This document shows, in pieces, positions 35,701-42,633 of a DNA stretch of 64,000 nucleotides. Under the pieces are notes generated by a model. The model was not told the DNA's origin. It made no database searches and was given only the letters and a program-made list of their open reading frames with translations. The stretch lies in contig NZ_BMRC01000001.1 in NCBI RefSeq assembly GCF_014648435.1, positions 692,481 to 756,480 on the forward strand. Direction: 5' to 3'. Source of the stretch: Nonomuraea spiralis (lineage in GTDB: Bacteria; Actinomycetota; Actinomycetes; Streptosporangiales; Streptosporangiaceae). The number at the start of each line of letters is the position of its first letter. The stretch's first letter is position 1. Made by a program: the position numbers and the translations under genes.

Positions 35701-36188
35701 TCTCCTTCGCCGGACGCGGCGGTGCGCGCGGCCCAGACGGCGCCCGGCGTGCACCCCACCCCGGTCAGCCCGCTGACCGGCGCCAGCAGGGTCGGCTCGC
35801 CGCCGGTCAGCGGCACGGCCACCGGGCCGTCCGGCGTGGCCACGAGCACGAGGTCCGCCCCGCCGGCCGGTCCCGGCGCCTTGGCGGGGCGTACGGCCAC
35901 CTGTCCCGCGCCGCCGGGCAGCGTCGCGACCAGGCGCCCGGCGCCCTTCTCCGGGTCGTCGGCGGGGACGGCCAGCAGTGTCCCGTCGGCGAACGCGATC
36001 AGCAGCTCGCCCCCGGAGGTGAGGGCCAGCCCGGACGGCTCCCCGGCCGGCCCGGGGACCCTGCCGACCTCCCCCGTGCTCAGGTCCGCCCAGCCCAGCA
36101 CGCCGGCCTCGGCGAACCAGACCCGCCCTCTGCCGGGGTCGGGTGTGGCGCAGCGGGCGTCGTTCAGCTCGGTGATCGTTGTGATCAT
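32769..36188 (-). CDS. Large HExxH metalloprotease with N-terminal propeller-like region, no signal peptide
   Basis: The start at MITTITELNDARC has GAGGGGGG 5 bp upstream, giving 1139 residues. The N-terminal 280 residues form beta-propeller-like strands (WFAEAGVLGWADLSTGEVGR, VLVATPDGPVAVPL). The middle holds a catalytic site HELGHTLGLPDLY, residues 586-598, with an extended HExxHxxGxxD zinc motif and a possible Met-turn in WDLMAGS. This recalls M6/immune-inhibitor-A-like peptidases. Ig-like or CARDB-type strands follow (DFEDTDPGTQMNLRVTVVST; TIVAKVRNHGDILAKNVTCD). M6 peptidases are normally secreted; no signal peptide or membrane helix is seen here. It stands alone between convergent or divergent small genes. 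Confidence 0.8.
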   Translation of the reverse strand: MITTITELNDARCATPDPGRGRVWFAEAGVLGWADLSTGEVGRVPGPAGEPSGLALTSGGELLIAFADGTLLAVPADDPEKGAGRLVATLPGGAGQVAVRPAKAPGPAGGADLVLVATPDGPVAVPLTGGEPTLLAPVSGLTGVGCTPGAVWAARTAASGEGELAFVRGGLTRTAATTPLSAGRVTFAPDQATALLAHPGDARLSVVPVAGGAVRTVATTAVGGRLVEAYRLGDGRIVLLTSDALAVADALADLAPAPRLAPPAAPLFVASYTRLRHDLSGTGLGPADVEFQIPEGPDAGMVSHTAPSPGEEPVPLLIAGGLPGRHRVDLVESATGTLLDSAEFEVTDHWDDHDTGPSRCYVGADATPAAGDWGGGPGRPQNLGTLARTGTWRAAVLMVDTASGSYPAADLATARANLLGEVQDGVTYNGTTRSARHYYEEVSGYDQATGRGLTVQARNHQVFGPLTLPGGWESYFAQAKDAQGMVTDSRWTSNGGTVQTIVTRAISDGVMTAADFAAIDVLLIVPFSPDATGGPPARFVWPHAHDALPFLAGTNLLTDTRWFGYAFVPPDFDVHDGRRVHATLSHELGHTLGLPDLYAFPGYTPDIAGRITGGWDLMAGSRNTLPHYSISNRMRMGWLDPGEVRLYDFKGAGGVNDLVTLHAAELGPPPPGRVRTIEIRLADGWNYYVEYRAHQQGQGGDTLPKDRRVLVTDVVSDTFAAPVVRPPVLLVHTDADGDGPVLDVSADFEDTDPGTQMNLRVTVVSTAADHAVVRVEYGSDGRPDPGLRTWNGPPEWKSPDIEVRNAKTAEDPDRWADTPWPGNLNTIVAKVRNHGDILAKNVTCDFYVLDCSTGEGPMTWLGNDRHDVPPGGGVVEFSTMWVPPPGEDRHYCVVVRLRLYQDPVLPSIVETDIFNNEARSNYTRFVSATSSPSSRVGTRVRLANPFDAATLVHAVVRQRHPYHRVFLEHQWLRVEAGSSRAVEVHDEALAGFPELATVGGQEALEELWRVPNLVSVAGWAARPFPADCGARTLTGGVTLRVDAGRATAVVVEHAGRTAVSGDVRLIPHGDPVPEGLVLVVVRGRDPGQFCTTTMEVRPDGTFGGDLRNPLGRDAATVEAHYLGAVSYAPSESRPEPLTD

Positions 36189-36292
36189 GATTGCCCCCCT
36201 CGGGCACGTCGAACACCCCGTACGGCTCAGCACGGCCGTCCAACGGGGAGGAACGGCGCTCCGGCCGGTGGTGGCGGCCGGGCGCGGGCGCC

Positions 36293-36709
36293 TCAGTGAG
36301 GCGTGTCGTCCGGCTCTTCGCCGGTGGTGTAGAAGCGGACCTCGTGCCCGTCGGGGTCGTGCAGGCCCGGCAGGACCCAGCCGATGCTCGCCCGGTGCAC
36401 GCCGGCGTGGACCTCGCCGAGCGCGGTCAGGTGGGCGGCCAGGTCTTCGACGGCCTGCCGGTCCGGGACGCCGATGGCGAAGAAGTCGAACCCGGCCGCG
36501 GCCCTGGCCCGTCCGGGATCCAGGCGCAGCGCGAGGCCGGGGCCGCCGGCCGGATGGGTGAGGGCGTAGCCCATCAGGACGCCCTGCTCGACGAACTCGA
36601 TGGCGATCCGGTAGCCGAAGCGGGAGCCGTACCAGCGCATGGAACGTTCCAGGTCGGTGACGGGGAGCTTGAGGTGGTGCACGCCGTCCAGGCGCGGGAT
36701 GTCCGACAC
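36293..36709 (-). CDS. VOC/glyoxalase-fold protein
   Basis: The 138-residue protein starts RLDGVHHLKLPVTDLERSMR with the first VOC metal histidine, has a second motif around FDFFAIGVPDRQ and ends with HDPDGHEVRFYT. The metal positions look intact, so it may be a small dioxygenase, lyase or binding protein. It is divergent from a TetR gene; the 51-bp gap is packed with TGCAGT repeats, which suggests direct repression by that TetR. Substrate unknown. Confidence 0.85.
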   Translation of the reverse strand: MSDIPRLDGVHHLKLPVTDLERSMRWYGSRFGYRIAIEFVEQGVLMGYALTHPAGGPGLALRLDPGRARAAAGFDFFAIGVPDRQAVEDLAAHLTALGEVHAGVHRASIGWVLPGLHDPDGHEVRFYTTGEEPDDTPH

Positions 36710-36722
36710 GACAACCCCCTAT

Positions 36723-36756
36723 TGCAGTCCCACTGCATTGATGCAGTTATAGTGCA
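36723..36756. promoter_or_regulatory. TGCAGT repeat operator between VOC and TetR genes
   Basis: Within 34 bp there are TGCAGT (36723-36728), ACTGCA (36732-36737) and TGCAGT (36742-36747), then GTGCA at 36752-36756. The first pair forms TGCAGT-CCC-ACTGCA and the second ACTGCA-TTGA-TGCAGT, both perfect palindromes sharing the middle arm. The site lies between divergent starts at 36709 and 36761, an ideal place for TetR control of both genes. Confidence 0.7.
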
Positions 36757-36760
36757 TTGC

Positions 36761-37390
36761 ATGCCGGACCCCGTCAAGCGCGATCTGCGCGCCGCCCGCA
36801 TCGCCGCCACCGAGGACAAGATCCTGGCCGCCGCCACCGAACTGTTCCTCCGGCACGGCTACGCCGCCACCACCCTGGCCGCCGTCGCGGAGCTGGCCCA
36901 GGTGGGCGACCGTACGGTCTACGTCCGCTTCGGCACCAAGGCCGCGCTGCTCAGACGCTGCGTCGATGTCGCCTTCGCCGGTGACAGCGCCGACGTCGAC
37001 ATCGCCGGCCGCGACTGGTACACCAGGGCCGGCACCGCCCCCACCGCCGAGCAGCGCATCGCCGCGCTGGCCGGCGGCAGCCGCGAGATGGCCGAACGCG
37101 CCGGCGACCTGCTGGCCGTCGCGCTGCAGGCCGCCGCCACCGAACCGGACCTGGCCGCCGCCTCCCACGCCGGCCGCCGGGCCACGCGCGACAACGTACG
37201 CGCCTTCTGGGACAAGATGGCCGCCGACGGGCTGCTGCCGCCCGGTCACGATCTTGACTGGCTGACCGACACCACCGCCGTACTCGTGCACGCCGAGACG
37301 TACCTGCTGGCCCGCGACATGATCGGCTGCGACCCCGGCCGCTACGAGGACTGGCTCACCACCACCCTCACCCGGCTGCTCACACCCTGA
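36761..37390 (+). CDS. TetR-family regulator
   Basis: The 209-residue product has a TetR HTH at about 15-60 (TEDKILAAATELFLRHGYAA, VGDRTVYVRFGTKAALLRRC) and a ligand domain ending RYEDWLTTTLTRLLTP. The ATG follows directly after the TGCAGT repeat operator, leaving almost no leader. It is divergent from a VOC-fold gene, its probable target. Effector unknown. Confidence 0.9.
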   Translation: MPDPVKRDLRAARIAATEDKILAAATELFLRHGYAATTLAAVAELAQVGDRTVYVRFGTKAALLRRCVDVAFAGDSADVDIAGRDWYTRAGTAPTAEQRIAALAGGSREMAERAGDLLAVALQAAATEPDLAAASHAGRRATRDNVRAFWDKMAADGLLPPGHDLDWLTDTTAVLVHAETYLLARDMIGCDPGRYEDWLTTTLTRLLTP

Positions 37391-37471
37391 CACCGGACGC
37401 CGACGTTTGGCGGGGCGCAGCCGGGAAGAGTGGGTGGGCATTCGTACTCGAGATCATCAGGAGGAGACACC

Positions 37472-37590
37472 TTGCCCCAGGACATGTGGAGCTACGGTTC
37501 CGACGTCTACGGCGACAAGACCCTGGACGTGGTCGGCTTCGACGTCGAGGCCACCGACGGCTCGATCGGGTCGGTGGACGAGGCCAGTCA
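37472..37590 (+). pseudogene. 5' remnant of a PRC-barrel domain gene
   Basis: A TTG start with GGAGGAG 5 bp upstream opens MPQDMWSYGSDVYGDKTLDV and continues FDVEATDGSIGSVDEAS, the first half of an actinobacterial PRC-barrel stress protein. After about 37590 the frame no longer resembles the family (the expected VVDTGPWIFGKK part is absent) and runs without its own stop into the antisense of the next gene. The 3' end has been lost. Expression signals remain, so a chimeric peptide could still be made. Confidence 0.65.
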
Positions 37591-37655
37591 CGCCGTAGGC
37601 GACAAGGCCCCACGGCGTCCGCGACCGGCGGGCCCCGGCCTCCTTGTGGTCCTGC

Positions 37656-38501
37656 TCAGCGGTCGCGGAGGTGGTGGGTCAGGATCCGGAGGGCGTCGGC
37701 GGAGCTCGGGTCGGTCGGGGTGTAGAGCTCGACGCGATGGTCGGGGCTGTCGGGCTGGAGCCAGACCTGGTAGTCCACGCTCACGGCCCCCACGGTGGGA
37801 TGCCGCAGGTGCATGGTGCCGACCGTGCAGTCGGCGACCTCGCCGACCGCCCACAACCTCGCGAACTCGTCGCTGCGCATCGTGAGCTCCCCGATCAGCT
37901 CCGCCAGGCGGGCGTCCGTGGGGAAGCGGCCCGCGGTGAGCCGGAGGTAGGCGACGTGGATGCGGGCTAGTTCGTCCCAGTTGTGGTGCAGGTCGCGGGA
38001 GAGCGGGTCGAGGAAGAACATCCTCGGTACGGACGGCCGGTCCGCCGGGTCCTCCGGCGCGTCGAAGGGGATGTGCTCGGCCATCAGCGCGTGACCCGTA
38101 CGGTTCCACGCCAGCACGTCGCCCCTGCGGCCGAGCACGACCGCCGGCGTGGTGTCCCGCAGCGACTCCAGCAGCGCGAGAACCCTCGGATGGGGCTCCT
38201 CGACGGGCGGCCGGGAGAGCCGGGTGTTCGCGGACTGCCGGGCGAGGTTGTGCAGGTGGACGGTCTCGATCCGGTCGAGCAGCAACACCCGGGCGAGGGC
38301 GTCGAGCACCTGCTTGGACGCGGTCTCCGCCAGCCCCTGCTCCAGGCGCGTGTAGTAGCCCGCGCTCACCCCCGCGAGCTGGGCGAGCTCCTCGCGCCGC
38401 AGGCCGGGCACCCGGCGGGCGGTCCCGAAGGTACGCAGCCCGACCTCGACCGGCGTGACCCGATCGCGACGGCTCTTCAGAAACGCACCGAGACTTTCCA
38501 T
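37656..38501 (-). CDS. XRE-family regulator with MmyB-like ligand domain
   Basis: The 281-residue product has an XRE helix-turn-helix at about 8-80 (GLRREELAQLAGVSAGYYTR) and a C-terminal PAS-like MmyB domain (ALLESLRDTTPAVVLGRRGD, then AWNRTGHALM). This family often regulates a divergent oxidoreductase or exporter. Here an MFS gene starts 104 bp away, with a 7-bp-arm palindrome between them. Start ATG 38501. The ligand is unknown; fatty acids have been reported for related proteins. Confidence 0.88.
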   Translation of the reverse strand: MESLGAFLKSRRDRVTPVEVGLRTFGTARRVPGLRREELAQLAGVSAGYYTRLEQGLAETASKQVLDALARVLLLDRIETVHLHNLARQSANTRLSRPPVEEPHPRVLALLESLRDTTPAVVLGRRGDVLAWNRTGHALMAEHIPFDAPEDPADRPSVPRMFFLDPLSRDLHHNWDELARIHVAYLRLTAGRFPTDARLAELIGELTMRSDEFARLWAVGEVADCTVGTMHLRHPTVGAVSVDYQVWLQPDSPDHRVELYTPTDPSSADALRILTHHLRDR

Positions 38502-38541
38502 ACCGTCGAGACTAGGCCCGCCGGACCGGTTCGTGGGTATA

Positions 38542-38565
38542 CCTGCTGGGTGCACCCACAGCAGG
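38542..38565. promoter_or_regulatory. Candidate XRE operator between regulator and MFS gene
   Basis: CCTGCTG (38542-38548) and CAGCAGG (38559-38565) are perfect inverted arms around GGTGCACCCA, which itself contains the palindrome GGTGCACC. The site lies midway between the divergent starts at 38501 and 38606 and could serve both. Confidence 0.55.
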
Positions 38566-38605
38566 GGGATGGCAGCCGGACGCGTACTGCCCGAGTGTCG
38601 GCCCC

Positions 38606-40072
38606 ATGTCCCTACAGCACACGCACACTTCTCCGGGCCTGCGGGCCTGGCTCGGCCTTCTGGTGATCCTCGGACCCGTCCTGCTGGTCTCCATGGACGG
38701 GTCGATCCTGTTCCTGGCGATGCCCCGGATCAGCCAGGCGCTCACGCCGACCGCCGACCAGGCCCTGTGGACCCTCGACATCTACGGTTTCGCCGTCGGC
38801 TCCCTGCTGGTCGCGTTCGGCAACATCGGCGACCGGTACGGCCGCCTGCGGCTGCTCATGATCGGCGCCGCGGTCTTCGGCGTCGCATCGACGGCGGCGG
38901 CGTTCGCGCCCAGCGCCGAGCTGCTGATCGTCGCCCGCGCGGTGATGGGGGTGGCCGGGGCGACCCTGCTGCCGTCGGCGCTGGCCGTGCTGAGCGAGCT
39001 GTTCGCCGACCCGCGGCGGCGGGCGCAGGCCATCGGCGTCTTCGCGGCGGCGTTCGCGGCCGGGTTCGCGGCCGGACCGGTCGCCGGCGGCGTCCTGCTG
39101 GAACGGTTCTGGTGGGGTTCGGTCTTCCTGGTCAACCTGCCCGTCATCGCACTGTTCCTGATCTTCGCGCCGATCCTGCTGCGCGAGGTGCGCGTGACCC
39201 GGCCCGGCCGGATCGACGTGCCCAGCGTGGTGACCTCGGCGGCCGGTCTGCTGCTCGCGATCTACGGTCTCAAGCGCGCCGCCGCCGAAGGGTTGTCGGC
39301 CGTACCGGTCCTCGCGGGTCTGGCGGGGCTGGCGTTGCTGGCGTGGTTCGTACGCAGGCAGCGGGGGCTGGCGCAGCCGTTGATCGAGTTCTCGTTGTTC
39401 CGCGACCGCGTCTTCACGATGGCGATCGTCACCGGGCTGCTGCCGCTGGCGGCGTGGTCGGCGTCGGCGTACCTGGCGGGCGTCTACCTCCAGTCCGTCC
39501 TCGGCCTGCCCGTCCTGGGGGCGGCGCTGCTCGCGCTGCCCGGCGCGGTGGTGCTCACCGTCACCTGCGTCGTCACGCCCTTCGTGGTCGATCGTGTCGG
39601 CAAGCGGACCGCGCTCGTCGCCTGCCACCTCTTCATCGCGGCCGGCCTGCTGCTCCTGCTCCCGGTCGCGGTCACGGGCGGCGCCGGCTGGTACGTCGCC
39701 TCGACGGTCGTCGCGGGCGTCGGCTACGGCATCTCGTTCAGCGTGGTCGCCGACACCGCCGTCGGGGCCGTACCGGCGGAGCGGGCCGGGGCCGCCGGGG
39801 CGCTCGCGGAGACCAGCAACGAGATCGGCAACGCCCTCGGCATCGCGCTCCTCGGCTCGCTCGCCGCCCTGGTCTTCCGGCTCCAGGGGCCTGACCTGGC
39901 CCCCACCCTGGACGAGACCCTCCAGCTCCCCGGCCTCGCGCCCGCGATGGCCGCCGAGGCCAGGACCGCCTTCGTCGCCGGGCTGCGGGTGGTCGCCGCG
40001 GTGGCCGGCGTGCTGCACCTGGCGCTCGGCGTGCTCGCCCTGCGCCGGCTCCCCCGTTCGCGGGTGTCCTGA
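38606..40072 (+). CDS. MFS drug exporter, DHA2-like (14-helix) family
   Basis: The 488-residue product has DHA2 marks: LVSMDGSILFLAMPRISQAL in helix 1, motif A GDRYGRLRLLMIG and a motif-C-like FAAGFAAGPVAGGVLLERFW. Fourteen helices are predicted, with a basic C-terminus. SmvA/QacA-like relatives export cationic drugs. It is divergent from an XRE/MmyB regulator with a palindrome between. A proton-driven efflux role is well supported; the substrate is unknown. Confidence 0.9.
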   Translation: MSLQHTHTSPGLRAWLGLLVILGPVLLVSMDGSILFLAMPRISQALTPTADQALWTLDIYGFAVGSLLVAFGNIGDRYGRLRLLMIGAAVFGVASTAAAFAPSAELLIVARAVMGVAGATLLPSALAVLSELFADPRRRAQAIGVFAAAFAAGFAAGPVAGGVLLERFWWGSVFLVNLPVIALFLIFAPILLREVRVTRPGRIDVPSVVTSAAGLLLAIYGLKRAAAEGLSAVPVLAGLAGLALLAWFVRRQRGLAQPLIEFSLFRDRVFTMAIVTGLLPLAAWSASAYLAGVYLQSVLGLPVLGAALLALPGAVVLTVTCVVTPFVVDRVGKRTALVACHLFIAAGLLLLLPVAVTGGAGWYVASTVVAGVGYGISFSVVADTAVGAVPAERAGAAGALAETSNEIGNALGIALLGSLAALVFRLQGPDLAPTLDETLQLPGLAPAMAAEARTAFVAGLRVVAAVAGVLHLALGVLALRRLPRSRVS

Positions 40073-40181
40073 ACAGAGAGACACGTCGCGCCGCGGGCCC
40101 GCCGGTGACGGGTCTCGTCGCAGCCGGTACGTTGGTCGCGCCGCCCTGCGGCCGGGGTGCGGGCGGCATGGAGGAGGACGG

Positions 40182-42434
40182 ATGGCCGGTGCGTTCGGTC
40201 CGCTGCTACGCGACCTGCGGCAGTCCGCGGGGCTGACGATCGAGGAACTGTCCCACGCCTCCGGAGTGAGCGTACGAGCCATCGGCAACATGGAGCGCGG
40301 CAGGAGCCGCGGCCCGCAACAGCGCACGGTGGAGGCGCTGGCCGAGGCCCTGAGCCTCGGCGACGACCGGCGGACGGAGCTGGACGAGGCCGCGCGGGCC
40401 GGGCGACCGCGGCCGAGCGGCCCGCTGCCGGGCGCGTGCGAGCTGCCACGCGAGGCGGGTGACTTCACCGGCCGCGAGCCGGAGCTGGCGCTGCTGCGCC
40501 GGCTCGCCGGGCGGGCCGGGACCGGAGCCTCCGCGGTGGTGGCCACGATCTCCGGCACCGCCGGGATCGGGAAGACGGCCCTGGCCGTGCACGCGGCCGG
40601 CCTGCTGGCCGACCTGTTCCCGGACGGCCGCCTCTACGTGGACCTGCGCGGCATGGACAGCCTCCCGCCGGGCCCCGGGGCGGTGTTGTCGCGGCTGCTG
40701 AAAGCCCTGGGCGTGGCCGAGCAGCGGATCCCGGGCGACGAGGAGGAACGGGCCGGGTTCTACCGGGCGCTGCTGGCCGACCGGCGGTCCCTGGTCGTGC
40801 TGGACAACGCCGCCGACGAGGCGCAGGTGCGCCCGCTGCTGCCGGCGTCCGGCGCGGGCATGACGATCGTCACCAGCCGCCGTACGCTGGCCGGGCTCGA
40901 AGGGGTGCGGCAGATCCCGCTCGCGCAGTTGTCCGGCGAGGAGGCGGCCGGGCTGCTGCGCGCGATCGTCGGTGAGGAGCGCGGCCGGAGCGATCCCGGT
41001 GGCGTGGCCGAGCTGGCCAGGTTGTGCGGGAACCTGCCGCTGGCGGTGCGGATCACCGGCAACCGGCTGCAGAGCCGTCCGGCCTGGACGATCGGCCAGC
41101 TCGTTGAGCGGCTGGGCGACGAGGGGCGCCGGTTGGAGGCTCTGGCGGCCGGAGATCTCGCCGTGGCCGCCGCGTTCGCGTTGTCGTACCGGCAGTTGTC
41201 CGGCGCGGCGCGGGCCGCCTTCCGGCGGCTGGCGCTGGCGGCCGCGCCGGAGTTCGGGGTGCCGCTGGCCGCCGTGCTGGCCGAGGTGGACCTGGCCGAG
41301 GCCGAGGACACGCTGGAGGAGCTGGTCGAGCTGGGGCTGCTGCAGTCCCCGTACGCGGGTCGCCACCGCTTCCACGACCTGGTCCGCCTGTACGCCCGCG
41401 CCCGCCTGGAGCAGGAGGAATCCGCCGAGGCCCGGCAGAACGCACGGCTTCGCATGGAGACCTGGCTGCTGGAGATCGCGCTGATCGCAGGCCGCTGGTT
41501 CGAGCCCGACCATGGCGCCCCGCCCCCGGAGTGGCGCTCGCTGGTCCCGCTCGGCAGCCGCGAGGAGGCGAACGACTGGCTCCAGACGGAGGGTACGGCC
41601 TGGCTGGACGCCCTGCGCTCGGCGGCCCGGCGCGGCGAGCACGCCACGGTGGTCGAGGTGGCCGGGGCCATGTACTGGTACTCCGACCTGTGGAGGCGGT
41701 GGGAGCACTGGCGCGAGGTGTTCGAGTTGTCCTCCGGCGCGGCCCGGGCCATGGGCGACCGGGTCCAGGAGGCGGTGCAGCTCAACCAGCTGTCCTGGGC
41801 GCTGACCGTGTGCGAGGGCCGTACCGAGGAGGGGGAGCGTACCGCGCTGCGGGCGCTGGAGCTGGCCCGCGAGGCCGGTGACGTACGCAGGCAGGGATGG
41901 GCGCTGTTCTACGCCGGTTACGCCCTCCGGACCGACCCGGACAGCGTGGACCGCCTGCTCGACTACACCCGGCGTTCGGCCGACCTGCTCCTGGAGGCGG
42001 GTGACCTGGAGGGCTACCCCCAGGCCGTGACCAGCCACACCGGCGCGCTGCGACGGGCGGGTCTGGTGGCCGAGGCCGTCGAACGCAACCTCGCGCTGGT
42101 GGCCACGCTGCGCGACCCCGGCTACGGCGGCTCCACGGCCATCGTCAGCTACGCGCTCGGGGCCGCGCTGACCCATCTCGGCACCGACTACCTCGCCCTC
42201 GGACGCGGACCGGAGGCGGTGGACGCCTTCCGGCAGGCGCTGCCCGAGCTGCGCGCCTTCCCGATCGCCTCGACCCTGGCGCGTACCCAGCGCGGTCTCG
42301 GCGCGGCGCTGCGGCTGGCGGGGCGGCCCGAGGAGGCCCGGCAGGCACTGGCGGAGGCGCTGCGCCTGTTCGAGGAGTTCGGCGACACCGACCAGGCCGC
42401 CGAGGTACGCGAGGAACTCGACGGGATCGGCTGA
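40182..42434 (+). CDS. XRE-NB-ARC-TPR regulator
   Basis: The 750-residue product has an N-terminal XRE HTH (about 5-65: LRQSAGLTIEELSHASGVSV), an NB-ARC ATPase from about 85 with intact Walker A GTAGIGKTALA and SLVVLDNAADEAQVRPLLPA as Walker B region, then tetratricopeptide-like helices to the end. GGAGGA lies 5 bp before the ATG. This STAND architecture is common in actinobacteria and is thought to give signal-triggered oligomerisation; targets are unknown. It follows an MFS gene by 109 bp and precedes a LAL regulator. Confidence 0.87.
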   Translation: MAGAFGPLLRDLRQSAGLTIEELSHASGVSVRAIGNMERGRSRGPQQRTVEALAEALSLGDDRRTELDEAARAGRPRPSGPLPGACELPREAGDFTGREPELALLRRLAGRAGTGASAVVATISGTAGIGKTALAVHAAGLLADLFPDGRLYVDLRGMDSLPPGPGAVLSRLLKALGVAEQRIPGDEEERAGFYRALLADRRSLVVLDNAADEAQVRPLLPASGAGMTIVTSRRTLAGLEGVRQIPLAQLSGEEAAGLLRAIVGEERGRSDPGGVAELARLCGNLPLAVRITGNRLQSRPAWTIGQLVERLGDEGRRLEALAAGDLAVAAAFALSYRQLSGAARAAFRRLALAAAPEFGVPLAAVLAEVDLAEAEDTLEELVELGLLQSPYAGRHRFHDLVRLYARARLEQEESAEARQNARLRMETWLLEIALIAGRWFEPDHGAPPPEWRSLVPLGSREEANDWLQTEGTAWLDALRSAARRGEHATVVEVAGAMYWYSDLWRRWEHWREVFELSSGAARAMGDRVQEAVQLNQLSWALTVCEGRTEEGERTALRALELAREAGDVRRQGWALFYAGYALRTDPDSVDRLLDYTRRSADLLLEAGDLEGYPQAVTSHTGALRRAGLVAEAVERNLALVATLRDPGYGGSTAIVSYALGAALTHLGTDYLALGRGPEAVDAFRQALPELRAFPIASTLARTQRGLGAALRLAGRPEEARQALAEALRLFEEFGDTDQAAEVREELDGIG

Positions 42435-42633
42435 AAGACCGGCGCCCGCCGCGTCCATGCGGTGTGCACGATCCGCCCGGCTATTTGTGCCTGCGGTTGT
42501 GCCTCGATCTCCGGTTTCCGGCTTGCTTTCATGGTCGTGCGTACCGACCCGTGCGCTGCTCCAGCTCTTCGTGGGAACGGTGACAGATGCGGAAGTCCTT
42601 GATCCCCTCCGGCCCGCCGGTGGGAACGGGCCG

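Noticed and set aside
33234..36299. 1021-residue open frame on the plus strand
   Set aside because: It is the antisense of the metalloprotease; the opposite strand has the HExxH motif and a strong ribosome site.
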